64,000 nt of DNA from Gorillibacterium timonense (GTDB lineage: Bacteria > Bacillota > Bacilli > Paenibacillales > NBRC-103111): assembly GCF_001457415.1 (NCBI RefSeq), contig NZ_LN881722.1, positions 558,001-622,000 on the forward strand. Reading direction: 5' to 3'. The position numbers and the translations under genes are program-made. This document shows positions 1 to 8,557 of the stretch, piece by piece. The number at the start of each line of letters is the position of its first letter. Position 1 is the first letter of the stretch. The notes beneath the pieces were generated by a model. The model had not been told where the DNA came from, did not search any database, and was given only the letters and a program-made list of their open reading frames with translations.

Positions 1-83
1 GTGCTCTGACCTTCACTATAACCAATAAGTACTTTTCAGAGGGACTTGTTTATATTAAGCATAAATGGGAGGTACTGAAGTGA
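1..83 (+). CDS. C-terminal end of an upstream gene, probably a Wzt-like polysaccharide ABC transporter ATPase (partial)
   Basis: An open frame from base 3 gives 26 residues before TGA at 81-83. The tail pattern, roughly F.I....F.EGLVYIKHKWEV, resembles the last strands of the carbohydrate-binding C-terminal domain of Wzt-type ABC ATPases, which typically end in GLV.L.H.W. The stop overlaps the GTG start of the next gene in a GTGA arrangement, which supports both the frame and translational coupling. The identity is inferred from a very short tail; that a coding sequence ends here is much surer than what it encodes. Confidence 0.5.
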   Translation, partial: ALTFTITNKYFSEGLVYIKHKWEVLK

Positions 84-1720
84 TTGATGTTCTTTTTGAC
101 CAGTATCAACGTTATCAGAACGTTACGGATATTATTAACTCTCTCCGGAAAACTGGGCAGGTTTTTAATATATTAGAGGTTGGTGCTAACGAGCATCAGA
201 ATCTTGAAAAGTTTTTACCTAATGACCAAATTACTTACCTGGATATCCAACTACCTGAGCATTTGAAGGATAACCCCCAGTATATACTAGGGGATGCTAC
301 GGCTATGGATTTTGCTAATAATCACTACCACATTGTGGTCGCTCTTGACGTTTTCGAACACATTTTTGAAGAAGATCGTGATAAATTTATTGATGAATTA
401 TATCGGGTTAGTTCAGACTTCTTTGTTATTACAGCCCCCTTTCACTCCGATTTGGTAGTAGAAGCTGAACGTAGAGTTAATGCTGTTTATAGATCAATAT
501 TTAGCAATGATTTCATCTGGTTAGAAGAGCACCGATCAAATGGACTACCGAAGATAGAGAAGCTAATCGCTCATTTAAAATTTCATCAACTGCCTTACTC
601 TATCACTAGTCATGGCGATATTCAGGTATGGGAAAGAATGATGAATATCCATTTTATTGCAGCACAAGATAGTCGGTTGTCGGAATACAGGAAAGAAATG
701 GATATATTTTATAATAGCCACATCTATAAAAATGATTATGGAGATCTTTCCTATAGAAAAATATGCGTCGTTTCAAAGACAGTCGATTTGGCTTACCTTC
801 CCAGCAGGCATGTTGATTTGCAAGAAAGAAATTCGGATATGGAGACATTCTACAGGATGGAACAAACTTTTTTGGCACTGAGTTCTATTCCACCTGTAGT
901 CGCTCCTCCGACTGATTTTCTACAGTTATTTTTGGATGAAGGCATGGGGTTTTTCGAAGATGGTAGCTTGAAAGTAATTAATAATAAGCAGCATTTCAGG
1001 ATCGAATTGAATAATCGTAAACTAAAGTCGATAAGGATTGATCCATCCAATTTTAAAGGTACCTTTAGGATTGATAATATACGTCTTCATATAGAGGATA
1101 GCGGAATATTAAAAGAAGAAGATTATATGATAACGGGAAATTATCTCCACAACTTCAGGAATAATTATCTTTTTATAGAAGATGACCCTTGTATTGTTAT
1201 GTATTTCAAAACGGAGACGTCAATAAATCAGATTTCGTTTGATTGTATGCCTCTTCATCAGGAGGACTCCTCCGCTTCTCTAATCGATTACTTCACTGAA
1301 ATCATGCTTCAAAAGGAAGAACAGGAAAGAAGAAAGGTTAATGCGTTTGATATTGAAAGAAGACAATTAAATGATGCCATTAACGCAGTAGAAGGCGATC
1401 TGAATAATCTGAAGATGGAATATAACACACTTAGTGATGATTATATAAATAATATGAGAGCTTATGACGAAATTTTGACCGCACATGACGAGTTAAAGAG
1501 TTCTCATAACGAACTAAGGACTGCACATAACGAACTTAAATTTAAGTACGATCAATCCGAACTTCAAATAGAAGGTTTAAAGACAATCAACCATGAGCTA
1601 GTTCATTCCATTCAAGAGGTTCAATTAATAAATGATGACAGAGAGAAAGAATTGAACTCAATTTATTCATCAAGAGGTTGGACTTACTTGACTAAAATAA
1701 AACGAGTTCTGCGTAAATAA
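80..1720 (+). CDS. SAM-dependent methyltransferase with long C-terminal coiled coil
   Basis: A 546-aa protein. The start is GTG at 80, preceded by GGGAGG at 67-72 with ideal spacing; the ATG at 65 would lie inside that ribosome site. Residues about 30-160 are a class I methyltransferase: a glycine motif ILEVGAN, the acidic end of strand 2 in YLDIQ, GDATAMDF, and VALDVFEHI. A beta-rich domain follows (about 280-395, IRIDPSNFKGTFRIDNIRL). Residues about 410-525 are heptad-rich coiled coil with near-repeats of AHDELK/SHNELR/AHNELK. It ends in a basic SRGWTYLTKIKR tail. Architecture and the Wzt-like neighbour recall the chain-terminating methyltransferase WbdD of ABC-exported O antigens, although no kinase domain is seen. 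Role as a glycan cap is inferred; the methyltransferase fold is well supported. Confidence 0.85.
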   Translation: MIDVLFDQYQRYQNVTDIINSLRKTGQVFNILEVGANEHQNLEKFLPNDQITYLDIQLPEHLKDNPQYILGDATAMDFANNHYHIVVALDVFEHIFEEDRDKFIDELYRVSSDFFVITAPFHSDLVVEAERRVNAVYRSIFSNDFIWLEEHRSNGLPKIEKLIAHLKFHQLPYSITSHGDIQVWERMMNIHFIAAQDSRLSEYRKEMDIFYNSHIYKNDYGDLSYRKICVVSKTVDLAYLPSRHVDLQERNSDMETFYRMEQTFLALSSIPPVVAPPTDFLQLFLDEGMGFFEDGSLKVINNKQHFRIELNNRKLKSIRIDPSNFKGTFRIDNIRLHIEDSGILKEEDYMITGNYLHNFRNNYLFIEDDPCIVMYFKTETSINQISFDCMPLHQEDSSASLIDYFTEIMLQKEEQERRKVNAFDIERRQLNDAINAVEGDLNNLKMEYNTLSDDYINNMRAYDEILTAHDELKSSHNELRTAHNELKFKYDQSELQIEGLKTINHELVHSIQEVQLINDDREKELNSIYSSRGWTYLTKIKRVLRK

Positions 1721-1740
1721 CATAATGAGAAGGTGATTTT

Positions 1741-4011
1741 TTGGCATCAATTATTAAGGGCTTTCTATTTACTTTGATGGGATCAGTGGGAGTTAAGTGC
1801 AAACTATCATTACTGCCTATTAATGATCTGAAGATTGAGGGGGATCGATGGGTTTCGACTGGTTCAGATCCAAGCTTTTTTGTAGAAGGAAGAATAATTC
1901 GCGGCTGGAATCAATTAATTTGGTATTCGGAAGCCGATGAATGGATTCAATTAAAGATGTATTGGGATAATGGTGAAGGGTTTAGTGAAAACCGAACTCA
2001 GATCATTGGAGGAATATCAAAAGCAAGCTCGATTCAAAAAATCTTCTGTTATATTCCTAAAGACGCTGTTTCGGTTCGATTAGATCCCGGCGAGAAGGAA
2101 ACTACTTTTGCATTTAGAGATCTCAAAATTAGGAAAGTAAGTAGGCTATCGATTTTAGTTAGAGCTGTAAAAAGATTCATTAATCAAAGAGGTTTTGCTG
2201 GGATGTTACCTTTAATGAAAAAGACTTTCGTTCTAGTGAAGTCTGGTAACCTGAAGTCACTTTGGTTCAAAGCTAAACGCGTGTTAGAGGTTGATAATAG
2301 CAGCATTTCCATGAATTATCATAAGTGGCTAGAAATCAGAACGGGTATGGATAAAACTAAAACGCAAAAGTTGGATGATTTAAGCACTTTTGGATATCTA
2401 CCGCTTATATCCATTATTCTTCCTGTGTATAATGTCGAAGAGGAATGGTTAAGAAAGTGTATAGATTCTGTCCGAAATCAGTTATATGCGAATTGGGAAT
2501 TGTGCATTTCAGACGACGCTTCAACCAAAAAGCATATTAAAAGGGTTCTGGATGAATACAAAAATATGGATAGTCGCATTAAAGTCATCTACCGAAGCGA
2601 GAATGGACATATCTCAAGATCAAGTAACACTGCCCTAACCCTAGCAACAGGGGAGTTCATCGGACTACTAGACCATGATGATGAGTTAACCGAAGATGCA
2701 TTATACGAAAACGTGCTGCTCATGAATAATATACATAACGCTGATGTAATCTATAGTGACGAAGATAAGATCACTATACAGGGAGAACGATTTGCTCCGT
2801 TTTTTAAACCGGACTGGTCTCCCGATTTGTTAACTTCTCAGATGTACACTTGCCACTTTACGATTTACAGGAAAAGTTTAGTGGACAAGGTTGGGGGATT
2901 TCGAACAGGTTATGAGGGAAGTCAAGACTATGATTTAATGCTTAGGGTTACAGAACTCACAAGGAGCATCCATCATATTCCAAAGATATTGTATCATTGG
3001 AGGGCGATACCAAGTTCTACCGCTTCAAGCGGATCTTCAAAGAGTTATACCCATTTGGCGGGTTTAAAAGCACTAGAGGATGCTGTAGTAAGACGAAAAT
3101 GGTTAGCTACTGTAGAATCTATCGAAGATCACCCTAATGTGTATCATTTAAAGTTTGAGCCAAAAGGGAATCCAAAGGTATCAATAATTATTCCAACTAG
3201 AAATATGGCTACCATCCTCAGTAATTGCCTAGAGTCCATCTTCTTGAAGACTGAATATCAAAATTTTGAAGTTATTGTCATCGATAACGGCAGCACAGAA
3301 CAGGCTATATTTGACTTGTATGATTACTGGGGTCAAAAAGAAGGGCATAGATTTAAAACATATCAATATGATATTCCTTTTAATTATTCAAAAATAAATA
3401 ATTATGGCGCTGAAGTGGCTTCAGGAGAACTGCTGCTATTGTTAAACAATGACATAGAGGTGATCTCCAATAACTGGCTTGACGATATGGTTGGACAGGC
3501 TATTCGTCCGGAGATAGGTGCCGTTGGCGCATGTTTATATTATCCAGATTTTACGATACAGCATGCTGGAGTAATATTAGGGATTGGCGGCATAGCAGGG
3601 CACAGTCATAAATATTTTTCCTCAGATGATGGAGGTTATTATAGTCGACTAAAAGCAATTACCAATTATGCTGCAGTAACTGCGGCATGCTTAATGATCC
3701 GAAAAGATGTTTTTATGGAAGTTGGAGGTTTAGAAGAACAACTCGAGGTTGCTTTTAACGACGTTGATTTTTGCCTCAAGGTTTATTCCAAAGGCTATTA
3801 CAATGTGTGGTTGCCACAGGTAAAGCTTATTCATTATGAATCTAAAAGCAGAGGGCAAGAAGATACTCCCGAAAAAAAGGAGCGCTTTAGAAAAGAAATT
3901 GAGTGGATGAAGAATCGGTGGGGGGATCTATTAGACAATGACCCCTTCTATAACCCTAATCTTAGTAAGACTACTGAGGACTTCTCGCTTGGGCTGCAAA
4001 GAATCAATTAA
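1741..4011 (+). CDS. Bifunctional family 2 glycosyltransferase (two GT2 domains)
   Basis: 756 aa, starting with TTG at 1741 after GAGAAGGTGA. Residues about 20-130 form a beta-sandwich (GRIIRGWNQLIWYS ... VSVRLDPGEKETTFAFRDLKI) of the sort often fused to cell-surface glycosyltransferases. The first GT2 domain begins near residue 218 (SIILPVYNVEE) and has the metal motif LDHDDEL. The second begins near residue 480 (SIIIPTRN) with VIDNGST, LLNNDIE and a terminal NDVDFCLK acidic motif. No membrane segment is evident, so it should act on the cytoplasmic face, adding two different sugars or making a disaccharide repeat. It lies 20 bp after the methyltransferase gene in the same transcription unit. 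Substrates cannot be read from the sequence. Confidence 0.9.
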   Translation: MASIIKGFLFTLMGSVGVKCKLSLLPINDLKIEGDRWVSTGSDPSFFVEGRIIRGWNQLIWYSEADEWIQLKMYWDNGEGFSENRTQIIGGISKASSIQKIFCYIPKDAVSVRLDPGEKETTFAFRDLKIRKVSRLSILVRAVKRFINQRGFAGMLPLMKKTFVLVKSGNLKSLWFKAKRVLEVDNSSISMNYHKWLEIRTGMDKTKTQKLDDLSTFGYLPLISIILPVYNVEEEWLRKCIDSVRNQLYANWELCISDDASTKKHIKRVLDEYKNMDSRIKVIYRSENGHISRSSNTALTLATGEFIGLLDHDDELTEDALYENVLLMNNIHNADVIYSDEDKITIQGERFAPFFKPDWSPDLLTSQMYTCHFTIYRKSLVDKVGGFRTGYEGSQDYDLMLRVTELTRSIHHIPKILYHWRAIPSSTASSGSSKSYTHLAGLKALEDAVVRRKWLATVESIEDHPNVYHLKFEPKGNPKVSIIIPTRNMATILSNCLESIFLKTEYQNFEVIVIDNGSTEQAIFDLYDYWGQKEGHRFKTYQYDIPFNYSKINNYGAEVASGELLLLLNNDIEVISNNWLDDMVGQAIRPEIGAVGACLYYPDFTIQHAGVILGIGGIAGHSHKYFSSDDGGYYSRLKAITNYAAVTAACLMIRKDVFMEVGGLEEQLEVAFNDVDFCLKVYSKGYYNVWLPQVKLIHYESKSRGQEDTPEKKERFRKEIEWMKNRWGDLLDNDPFYNPNLSKTTEDFSLGLQRIN

Positions 4012-4264
4012 TTGTGGCTCAAACTATAAATCAGTGTTTGACTTTTGGCGAGGGAGTCGCTGTGGAGCAGATAGTTCCTCCGATCGCTGTTACAGCATGG
4101 TTCCTTATTGGAATAAGACGTTAATGGTGGGAACCGCTCATAAAGGCGATCACTGTTCGTTTCTCCAGATTCCATCTCGCCCTCCGCTCATTTCCATATT
4201 TTAGTAGAGCACCGTTTCCGGTTTTGGGAGACGAAGATCTCGCTGTATTCTTAAAATGACCGAA
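4012..4264. other. Intergenic stretch between the double GT2 gene and the structured RNA
   Basis: About 250 bp with no convincing gene. A 36-codon frame from GTG 4014 to TAA 4122 has no clear ribosome site and no recognisable family; it may be a decayed fragment. The rest shows no clear promoter or terminator. Confidence 0.4.
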
Positions 4265-4269
4265 CTATG

Positions 4270-4442
4270 TTCTTAGGTCTTGACACTGAGCCTCTATGGG
4301 CTTGATGACTTGCGAAAGGGCGAAGCCGCAAGGCTTCTCAAAGCTGGATAGCCTATTATACCCGCTACTCCGTTTAAAGTCTAGCAAGGGAATCCCTTCT
4401 AAATAGCGAAGAAGCTGATTTTTATGATTAAGCCCGAAAGGA
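4270..4442 (+). ncRNA. Structured leader RNA, candidate EAR (eps-associated RNA) antitermination element
   Basis: A helix closes a domain of about 138 nt: GGGCTTGAT at 4298-4306 pairs with ATTAAGCCC at 4427-4435. Inside are a 6-bp stem capped by a GNRA tetraloop (GAAGCC-GCAA-GGCTTC, 4322-4337), a stem GGATAGC (4346-4352) with GCTACTCC (4364-4371, one bulge), and a hairpin AAGGG-AAT-CCCTT (4386-4398). The region is more GC-rich than the genes on either side. Size, multi-stem layout and position inside a long polysaccharide operon match the EAR element known from Bacillales eps/capsule operons, which promotes processive antitermination. I see the structure directly; the EAR assignment is inference from context. 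It ends just before the ribosome site of the next gene, so a translational switch is an alternative. Confidence 0.6.
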
Positions 4443-4452
4443 GTAATAAAAA

Positions 4453-7400
4453 ATGATCGAGACAATTAGAAACGATTTAAGAACAAAAACTATCTTATTG
4501 TACCCTTCCCTTTTTTTTGCTTTACTGGTATCAATTCCAATTATGTCCCACTCATTTTCTTATATACCAAAGCTTACTGACTTTTCGGATAGATTAATGT
4601 CAGGTGCAACGGCTAGTGGACTTAGTATTGGTAGCCGGATTCATATTTATTATATAATTCTCGTTGGCTTTATATTTTGCTTCATTTTATTTTTCTTTTT
4701 GTTAAGTCGATTTTTTAGTTGTGGTAGTTCAATTTTATTAATGAAAAGCAATTCATGCAGCGTTATAAAAGACCTCTCTATCATTGGAATAGTAGGAGCG
4801 GGGGGGAGTCTCTTGGCCTCTTCCCAGGAGGTGGCCATTTATTTCCTCGGTAGTTTTGTGATGATGTATCTTATCAATCTCAAAAAGATAGAGGGAGGAT
4901 TATTATCACAATTATGGTGTTTTTTAATATCGATCCCTTTATCATTGATGATATGGACAATTGTTAGAGGAAAAGTTTTATTGAATTTGAGTTTGGGTGT
5001 TGTTCTTAATAAAATTGGTTTTTCACAGGATAGTGGATATGCATTTTTTTTGTGGATAGCGATATATGTTCTAGTTGTGGCGTCTTGGGATAAATTGAAA
5101 AGTGTGCTTATGAATTATTTCGGATTCAGTACTGAACAATTCAAATCTTTTATCTTTGTGGCTAGTCTGCCAATAATGTGTTCTGCGGTTGCTCAATCAT
5201 TTCTATTAGAGGGATTGAACATCGCAAACAAACGATTTAATTTAGTTTTGGATATAGGTAAGGAATTATATGTAGTAACTCTGCTTTGTTCTATACTCCT
5301 ATTTTTTATAATTGGTAAACGAATAATATCTAAAATACGCAATAACCGAGAATTTGTGCTAAATAATGAAAGACTTATTTATCGGATTTATATCCCGGTA
5401 ATGCTTATGACTATTGGTGTTTTAATTGCACAGCCTTCAAGATTAACCACTGCTGGTAATGAGTTTTTTGAGATGGCTAATCATGGTTTAGCAGTTGATC
5501 AATTATTTAGGTACGGAAGTATCCCTCTCTTAGAAAATTTCGATGCTCATATGCTCTCTAATCAACTATTTGGAATCATCTATTCCTTAATTAATGGGTA
5601 TGAACCCTGGGCAGCCTTTTTATATGATAAATATATTTTCATCCTGTATATTATAGTACTGTATTTCATTTTAGTTCCACTAATCGGAAGTGTTAATTCG
5701 TTTTTTTTCGTTTTTTCCTTTCCATTAATCGATAGTCTTTTTGGTATAACCTATATATTTTCGGCTGTAATAATTTTATTCATTTATAAGTGTATAAAGG
5801 AAAAAAAGTGGGTGAAAAATAGTATACAATTTTGGACGGTAGCATTTTTACTGTGTTTGTATAGATTGGATTTAGGCGTCCCAGCTTTGCTAGCAGGTGT
5901 TTTCATCTATACCTTGGTTTTACTAAAGGATACTAAATTTAAATCACTGATAAGGTTTTATTGTGTTGGATTAGTTTTTGTAATTGCAATAGGGTTTTCA
6001 TTTGTTTTGATTTGCTTAACGAAGAGTATCAATCCATTGAGAAGGATGACTGAGTTTATTAAAATCAGTCAATCTAATCAAAGCTGGGCCTATCCTACGA
6101 TGGGAGACATACACAGCATACCATTTATTTTAGGGTACTATATTTTTCCTATTCTATTGGTTTTATCATTTTTTATTGTTTGCATCTTTTATTTTTTTCA
6201 AGAAAAAGAACTATTAAAGGATAACAAAGCGAGTCTTCTCTCATTTCTTTTTTTCTCATGCTTTACTTTAATTAATATTTCAAGAGGCATAGTTAGACAT
6301 TCGCTTGCTGAAGGAACACTGATCTATGTTTTAGGTACCTTTACTTTTGCAATAGTTTCATTAAGTACACTACTTGGAAGTAGCAGAGATAAGGTCTTAA
6401 GATTTTCAATCGTTTCTCTTATATTAGTTGTTCTGGCAAGTACCAATTACTCTTCTCTTAGGTATAGTAATTCTTTTGTTTCAAAGGCGTTAAATTCCGC
6501 AAATTATTACGAGCAATACGATCATCCTAGTGCTTTTAATGGTACAAGGGTTAGTGGAGAAGAACCAACAAGTGTAAATGAATTAAAAGTAATACTTGAT
6601 ACTTTATTGAACAAAAACGAAACATATTTTGATTTTTCCTCTAACAATTATTTCCATGCCCTTGTAGGGCGGAAAAATCCTGTTTATGTTAATCAATCCC
6701 CTCTTCTTATAGCTGGCGACAAATCTCAAGAACTTATGCTTGATGAGATCAAGGAAAACAAACCCCCTATTGTATTGATGCCTATTCCAGGAAACCAATG
6801 GAGTTATATAGATGGTATTGCGGTTGACTTTAAGTATTATTTGATTTCGGAGTATATTAATGAAAATTACTCCCCACTCATTCGTATGAGAACGTTTGAT
6901 GTTTATATTGCTAAGGAGAATAAAGAGATTTATCTAGATAAGTTGAAGGAGAAAGGGCTACTTAGTAAGACTATCTATATTGGTAATTTTGATAAGGAAG
7001 CAGCATATGCCTTGAAAACACAAAACGCCAAAGTCCGTGTTGACAAAGATAATTCTCTAATCATAGATGCAACTTCAGAAAAAGCGGAACTTACGGGAGA
7101 GATGTCTGATTGGCTAGGTTTTGATTTAGAAAATCCAATTACCTCAGTTGACAAGTCCATTGTCATTAAGATGAAGTTCAAATCAGAGTATTCAGGTCAA
7201 TTAAGTATTCTGTCTAGTGGAGATGATGAGGCTTCGTTTTCGGAAACCGTTACACAAACTTATGAATCAAAAAATAGTGAGAAGACAATTGAAATAGCAC
7301 TTTCTAAATTACCAAAACAATTTAAAATTTGTACAGATATGAGTTCGGTTTCTATCCTAAACATTTCGATAGAACAGAATTTGAACAGGATAGATGGGCA

Positions 7401-8088
7401 ACCGGAAATATGGAAAAGAGATATCGGGCAGATAGCCAAATTATGGGCTGAGGGTGATGGGAATTCGACTTATGAAGATGCCCCAGCTCTAGTAAATCCC
7501 ATTGTGGGGAGCAGCGTGGTAAGGCTTATACCGATGGATTCTATAAAAGGACAGCCTTTAATGTTCATTGCAAAGATTCAATCAAATACAAAAGAAAAAG
7601 CATTTTTGCAGATGGAGAATAAATATGGCAAAGAATTAGGGGAGTATGCTTTTGATTTGTCGCAAGGAACGCATTCCTATGCCATACGAATAAGTTCTGA
7701 TTACAAGTGGTGGAATAAAGAAGTGGATGTACTTAAGGTGAGTCTGCCGGACGGAGTATCTGTGGATAAGCTTTTTATGGCTTCAATTGACGGAAAAAAA
7801 ATCTATGAGTTGGAAGATGGCTTTAGTCTATCTGATTTATCTGACGTTAACTGGGAAAACGGGGTGGGGGTTAAATTAAATTATCTACTTTTTGATGATA
7901 CGCAAATAAACCATAATAATTTGCATATTGGAAAAAGACTTAAATTTGTGGATGGAACTGAGGCTTCTATCACAACTATGAAAAAAGTCAATCAATATCT
8001 TTATGTTGGGATTGATAAAGACCTTAAAAGCTTGAGAACCGTTGCTGCTTATCCAAATTTAATAAAAGTAATAGCTGAAAATAATTAG
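4453..8088 (+). CDS. Large polytopic membrane protein with C-terminal ectodomain, polysaccharide locus
   Basis: 1211 aa, ATG at 4453 after AAAGGAG. The first 680 or so residues contain well over ten hydrophobic spans separated by short basic loops, in the style of GT-C or polymerase-like enzymes. Residues about 710-1211 are soluble and beta-rich, ending in a domain with WWNKEVDVLKVSLPDG typical of carbohydrate-associated modules. I do not recognise a characterised family. An acidic motif (NEFFEMANHGL, near residue 340) after a long span may mark an active-site loop. Position between glycosyltransferases suggests a role in building or polymerising the glycan at the outer face of the membrane, but this is inference. 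Strongly AT-rich. The candidate EAR RNA lies directly upstream. Confidence 0.75.
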   Translation: MIETIRNDLRTKTILLYPSLFFALLVSIPIMSHSFSYIPKLTDFSDRLMSGATASGLSIGSRIHIYYIILVGFIFCFILFFFLLSRFFSCGSSILLMKSNSCSVIKDLSIIGIVGAGGSLLASSQEVAIYFLGSFVMMYLINLKKIEGGLLSQLWCFLISIPLSLMIWTIVRGKVLLNLSLGVVLNKIGFSQDSGYAFFLWIAIYVLVVASWDKLKSVLMNYFGFSTEQFKSFIFVASLPIMCSAVAQSFLLEGLNIANKRFNLVLDIGKELYVVTLLCSILLFFIIGKRIISKIRNNREFVLNNERLIYRIYIPVMLMTIGVLIAQPSRLTTAGNEFFEMANHGLAVDQLFRYGSIPLLENFDAHMLSNQLFGIIYSLINGYEPWAAFLYDKYIFILYIIVLYFILVPLIGSVNSFFFVFSFPLIDSLFGITYIFSAVIILFIYKCIKEKKWVKNSIQFWTVAFLLCLYRLDLGVPALLAGVFIYTLVLLKDTKFKSLIRFYCVGLVFVIAIGFSFVLICLTKSINPLRRMTEFIKISQSNQSWAYPTMGDIHSIPFILGYYIFPILLVLSFFIVCIFYFFQEKELLKDNKASLLSFLFFSCFTLINISRGIVRHSLAEGTLIYVLGTFTFAIVSLSTLLGSSRDKVLRFSIVSLILVVLASTNYSSLRYSNSFVSKALNSANYYEQYDHPSAFNGTRVSGEEPTSVNELKVILDTLLNKNETYFDFSSNNYFHALVGRKNPVYVNQSPLLIAGDKSQELMLDEIKENKPPIVLMPIPGNQWSYIDGIAVDFKYYLISEYINENYSPLIRMRTFDVYIAKENKEIYLDKLKEKGLLSKTIYIGNFDKEAAYALKTQNAKVRVDKDNSLIIDATSEKAELTGEMSDWLGFDLENPITSVDKSIVIKMKFKSEYSGQLSILSSGDDEASFSETVTQTYESKNSEKTIEIALSKLPKQFKICTDMSSVSILNISIEQNLNRIDGQPEIWKRDIGQIAKLWAEGDGNSTYEDAPALVNPIVGSSVVRLIPMDSIKGQPLMFIAKIQSNTKEKAFLQMENKYGKELGEYAFDLSQGTHSYAIRISSDYKWWNKEVDVLKVSLPDGVSVDKLFMASIDGKKIYELEDGFSLSDLSDVNWENGVGVKLNYLLFDDTQINHNNLHIGKRLKFVDGTEASITTMKKVNQYLYVGIDKDLKSLRTVAAYPNLIKVIAENN

Positions 8089-8190
8089 CTTGCGTATGCC
8101 TAACTCTTTGATTCTCGGTTACCTTTACTTTCTACTTTTTTTCTCAAGTGTTATTAATTGTCCAGTGTAGTGAAGATAGGAGAAACCTAA

Positions 8191-8541
8191 ATGTCAGTGA
8201 TTTTTATGATAATCTCAGTTTTATTTAACATATGTGCTCAGGTAGTCTTAAAACATGGATTAAATATGGTAGAATTAAAAGGGATTGATATAAAGAGTTT
8301 TTCGGTTATTGTATCATCTCCCTTCATTTGGTTAGGCGCAACGATCTATGGTTTGAGTTTTTTCGTATATCTACTTGCCCTCTCTAAGGGAGAATTGGGT
8401 AGACTATCGATTGGTGCTCAAGGTTTAACAATCATTGGCTTATTGTTGGTTTCATTAGTTATTTTCCATGAGCCATTTACTACTGGTAAAGTTGCTGGAG
8501 TTTGTTTTGTATTGGTGGGTATATTTTTTATCTTTCGATAA
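8191..8541 (+). CDS. Small multidrug resistance/EamA-type transporter, ArnE-like flippase subunit
   Basis: 116 aa with four hydrophobic helices and almost no loops. Starts at ATG 8191 after AGGAGA. SMR-like features include the N-terminal helix with FNICAQVVLKHG, the second helix with WLGATIYGLSFFVYLLALSKG and the last helix ending in VGIFFIF. Such half-size proteins in polysaccharide clusters usually flip polyprenyl-phosphate-linked monosaccharides (ArnE/ArnF type). It precedes a GtrB-like transferase two genes downstream, which would make such a lipid-linked sugar, so a shared pathway is plausible. The gene is 102 bp after the large membrane protein. Substrate is inferred. Confidence 0.8.
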   Translation: MSVIFMIISVLFNICAQVVLKHGLNMVELKGIDIKSFSVIVSSPFIWLGATIYGLSFFVYLLALSKGELGRLSIGAQGLTIIGLLLVSLVIFHEPFTTGKVAGVCFVLVGIFFIFR

Positions 8542-8557
8542 ATTGGGGGCTAATGTC

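Noticed and set aside
4270-4442. Cyclic-di-GMP or preQ1 riboswitch
   Set aside because: The GNRA stem is suggestive, but the conserved GEMM-I core (GACGCAAAGC type) and preQ1 tails are absent; EAR fits size and context better.
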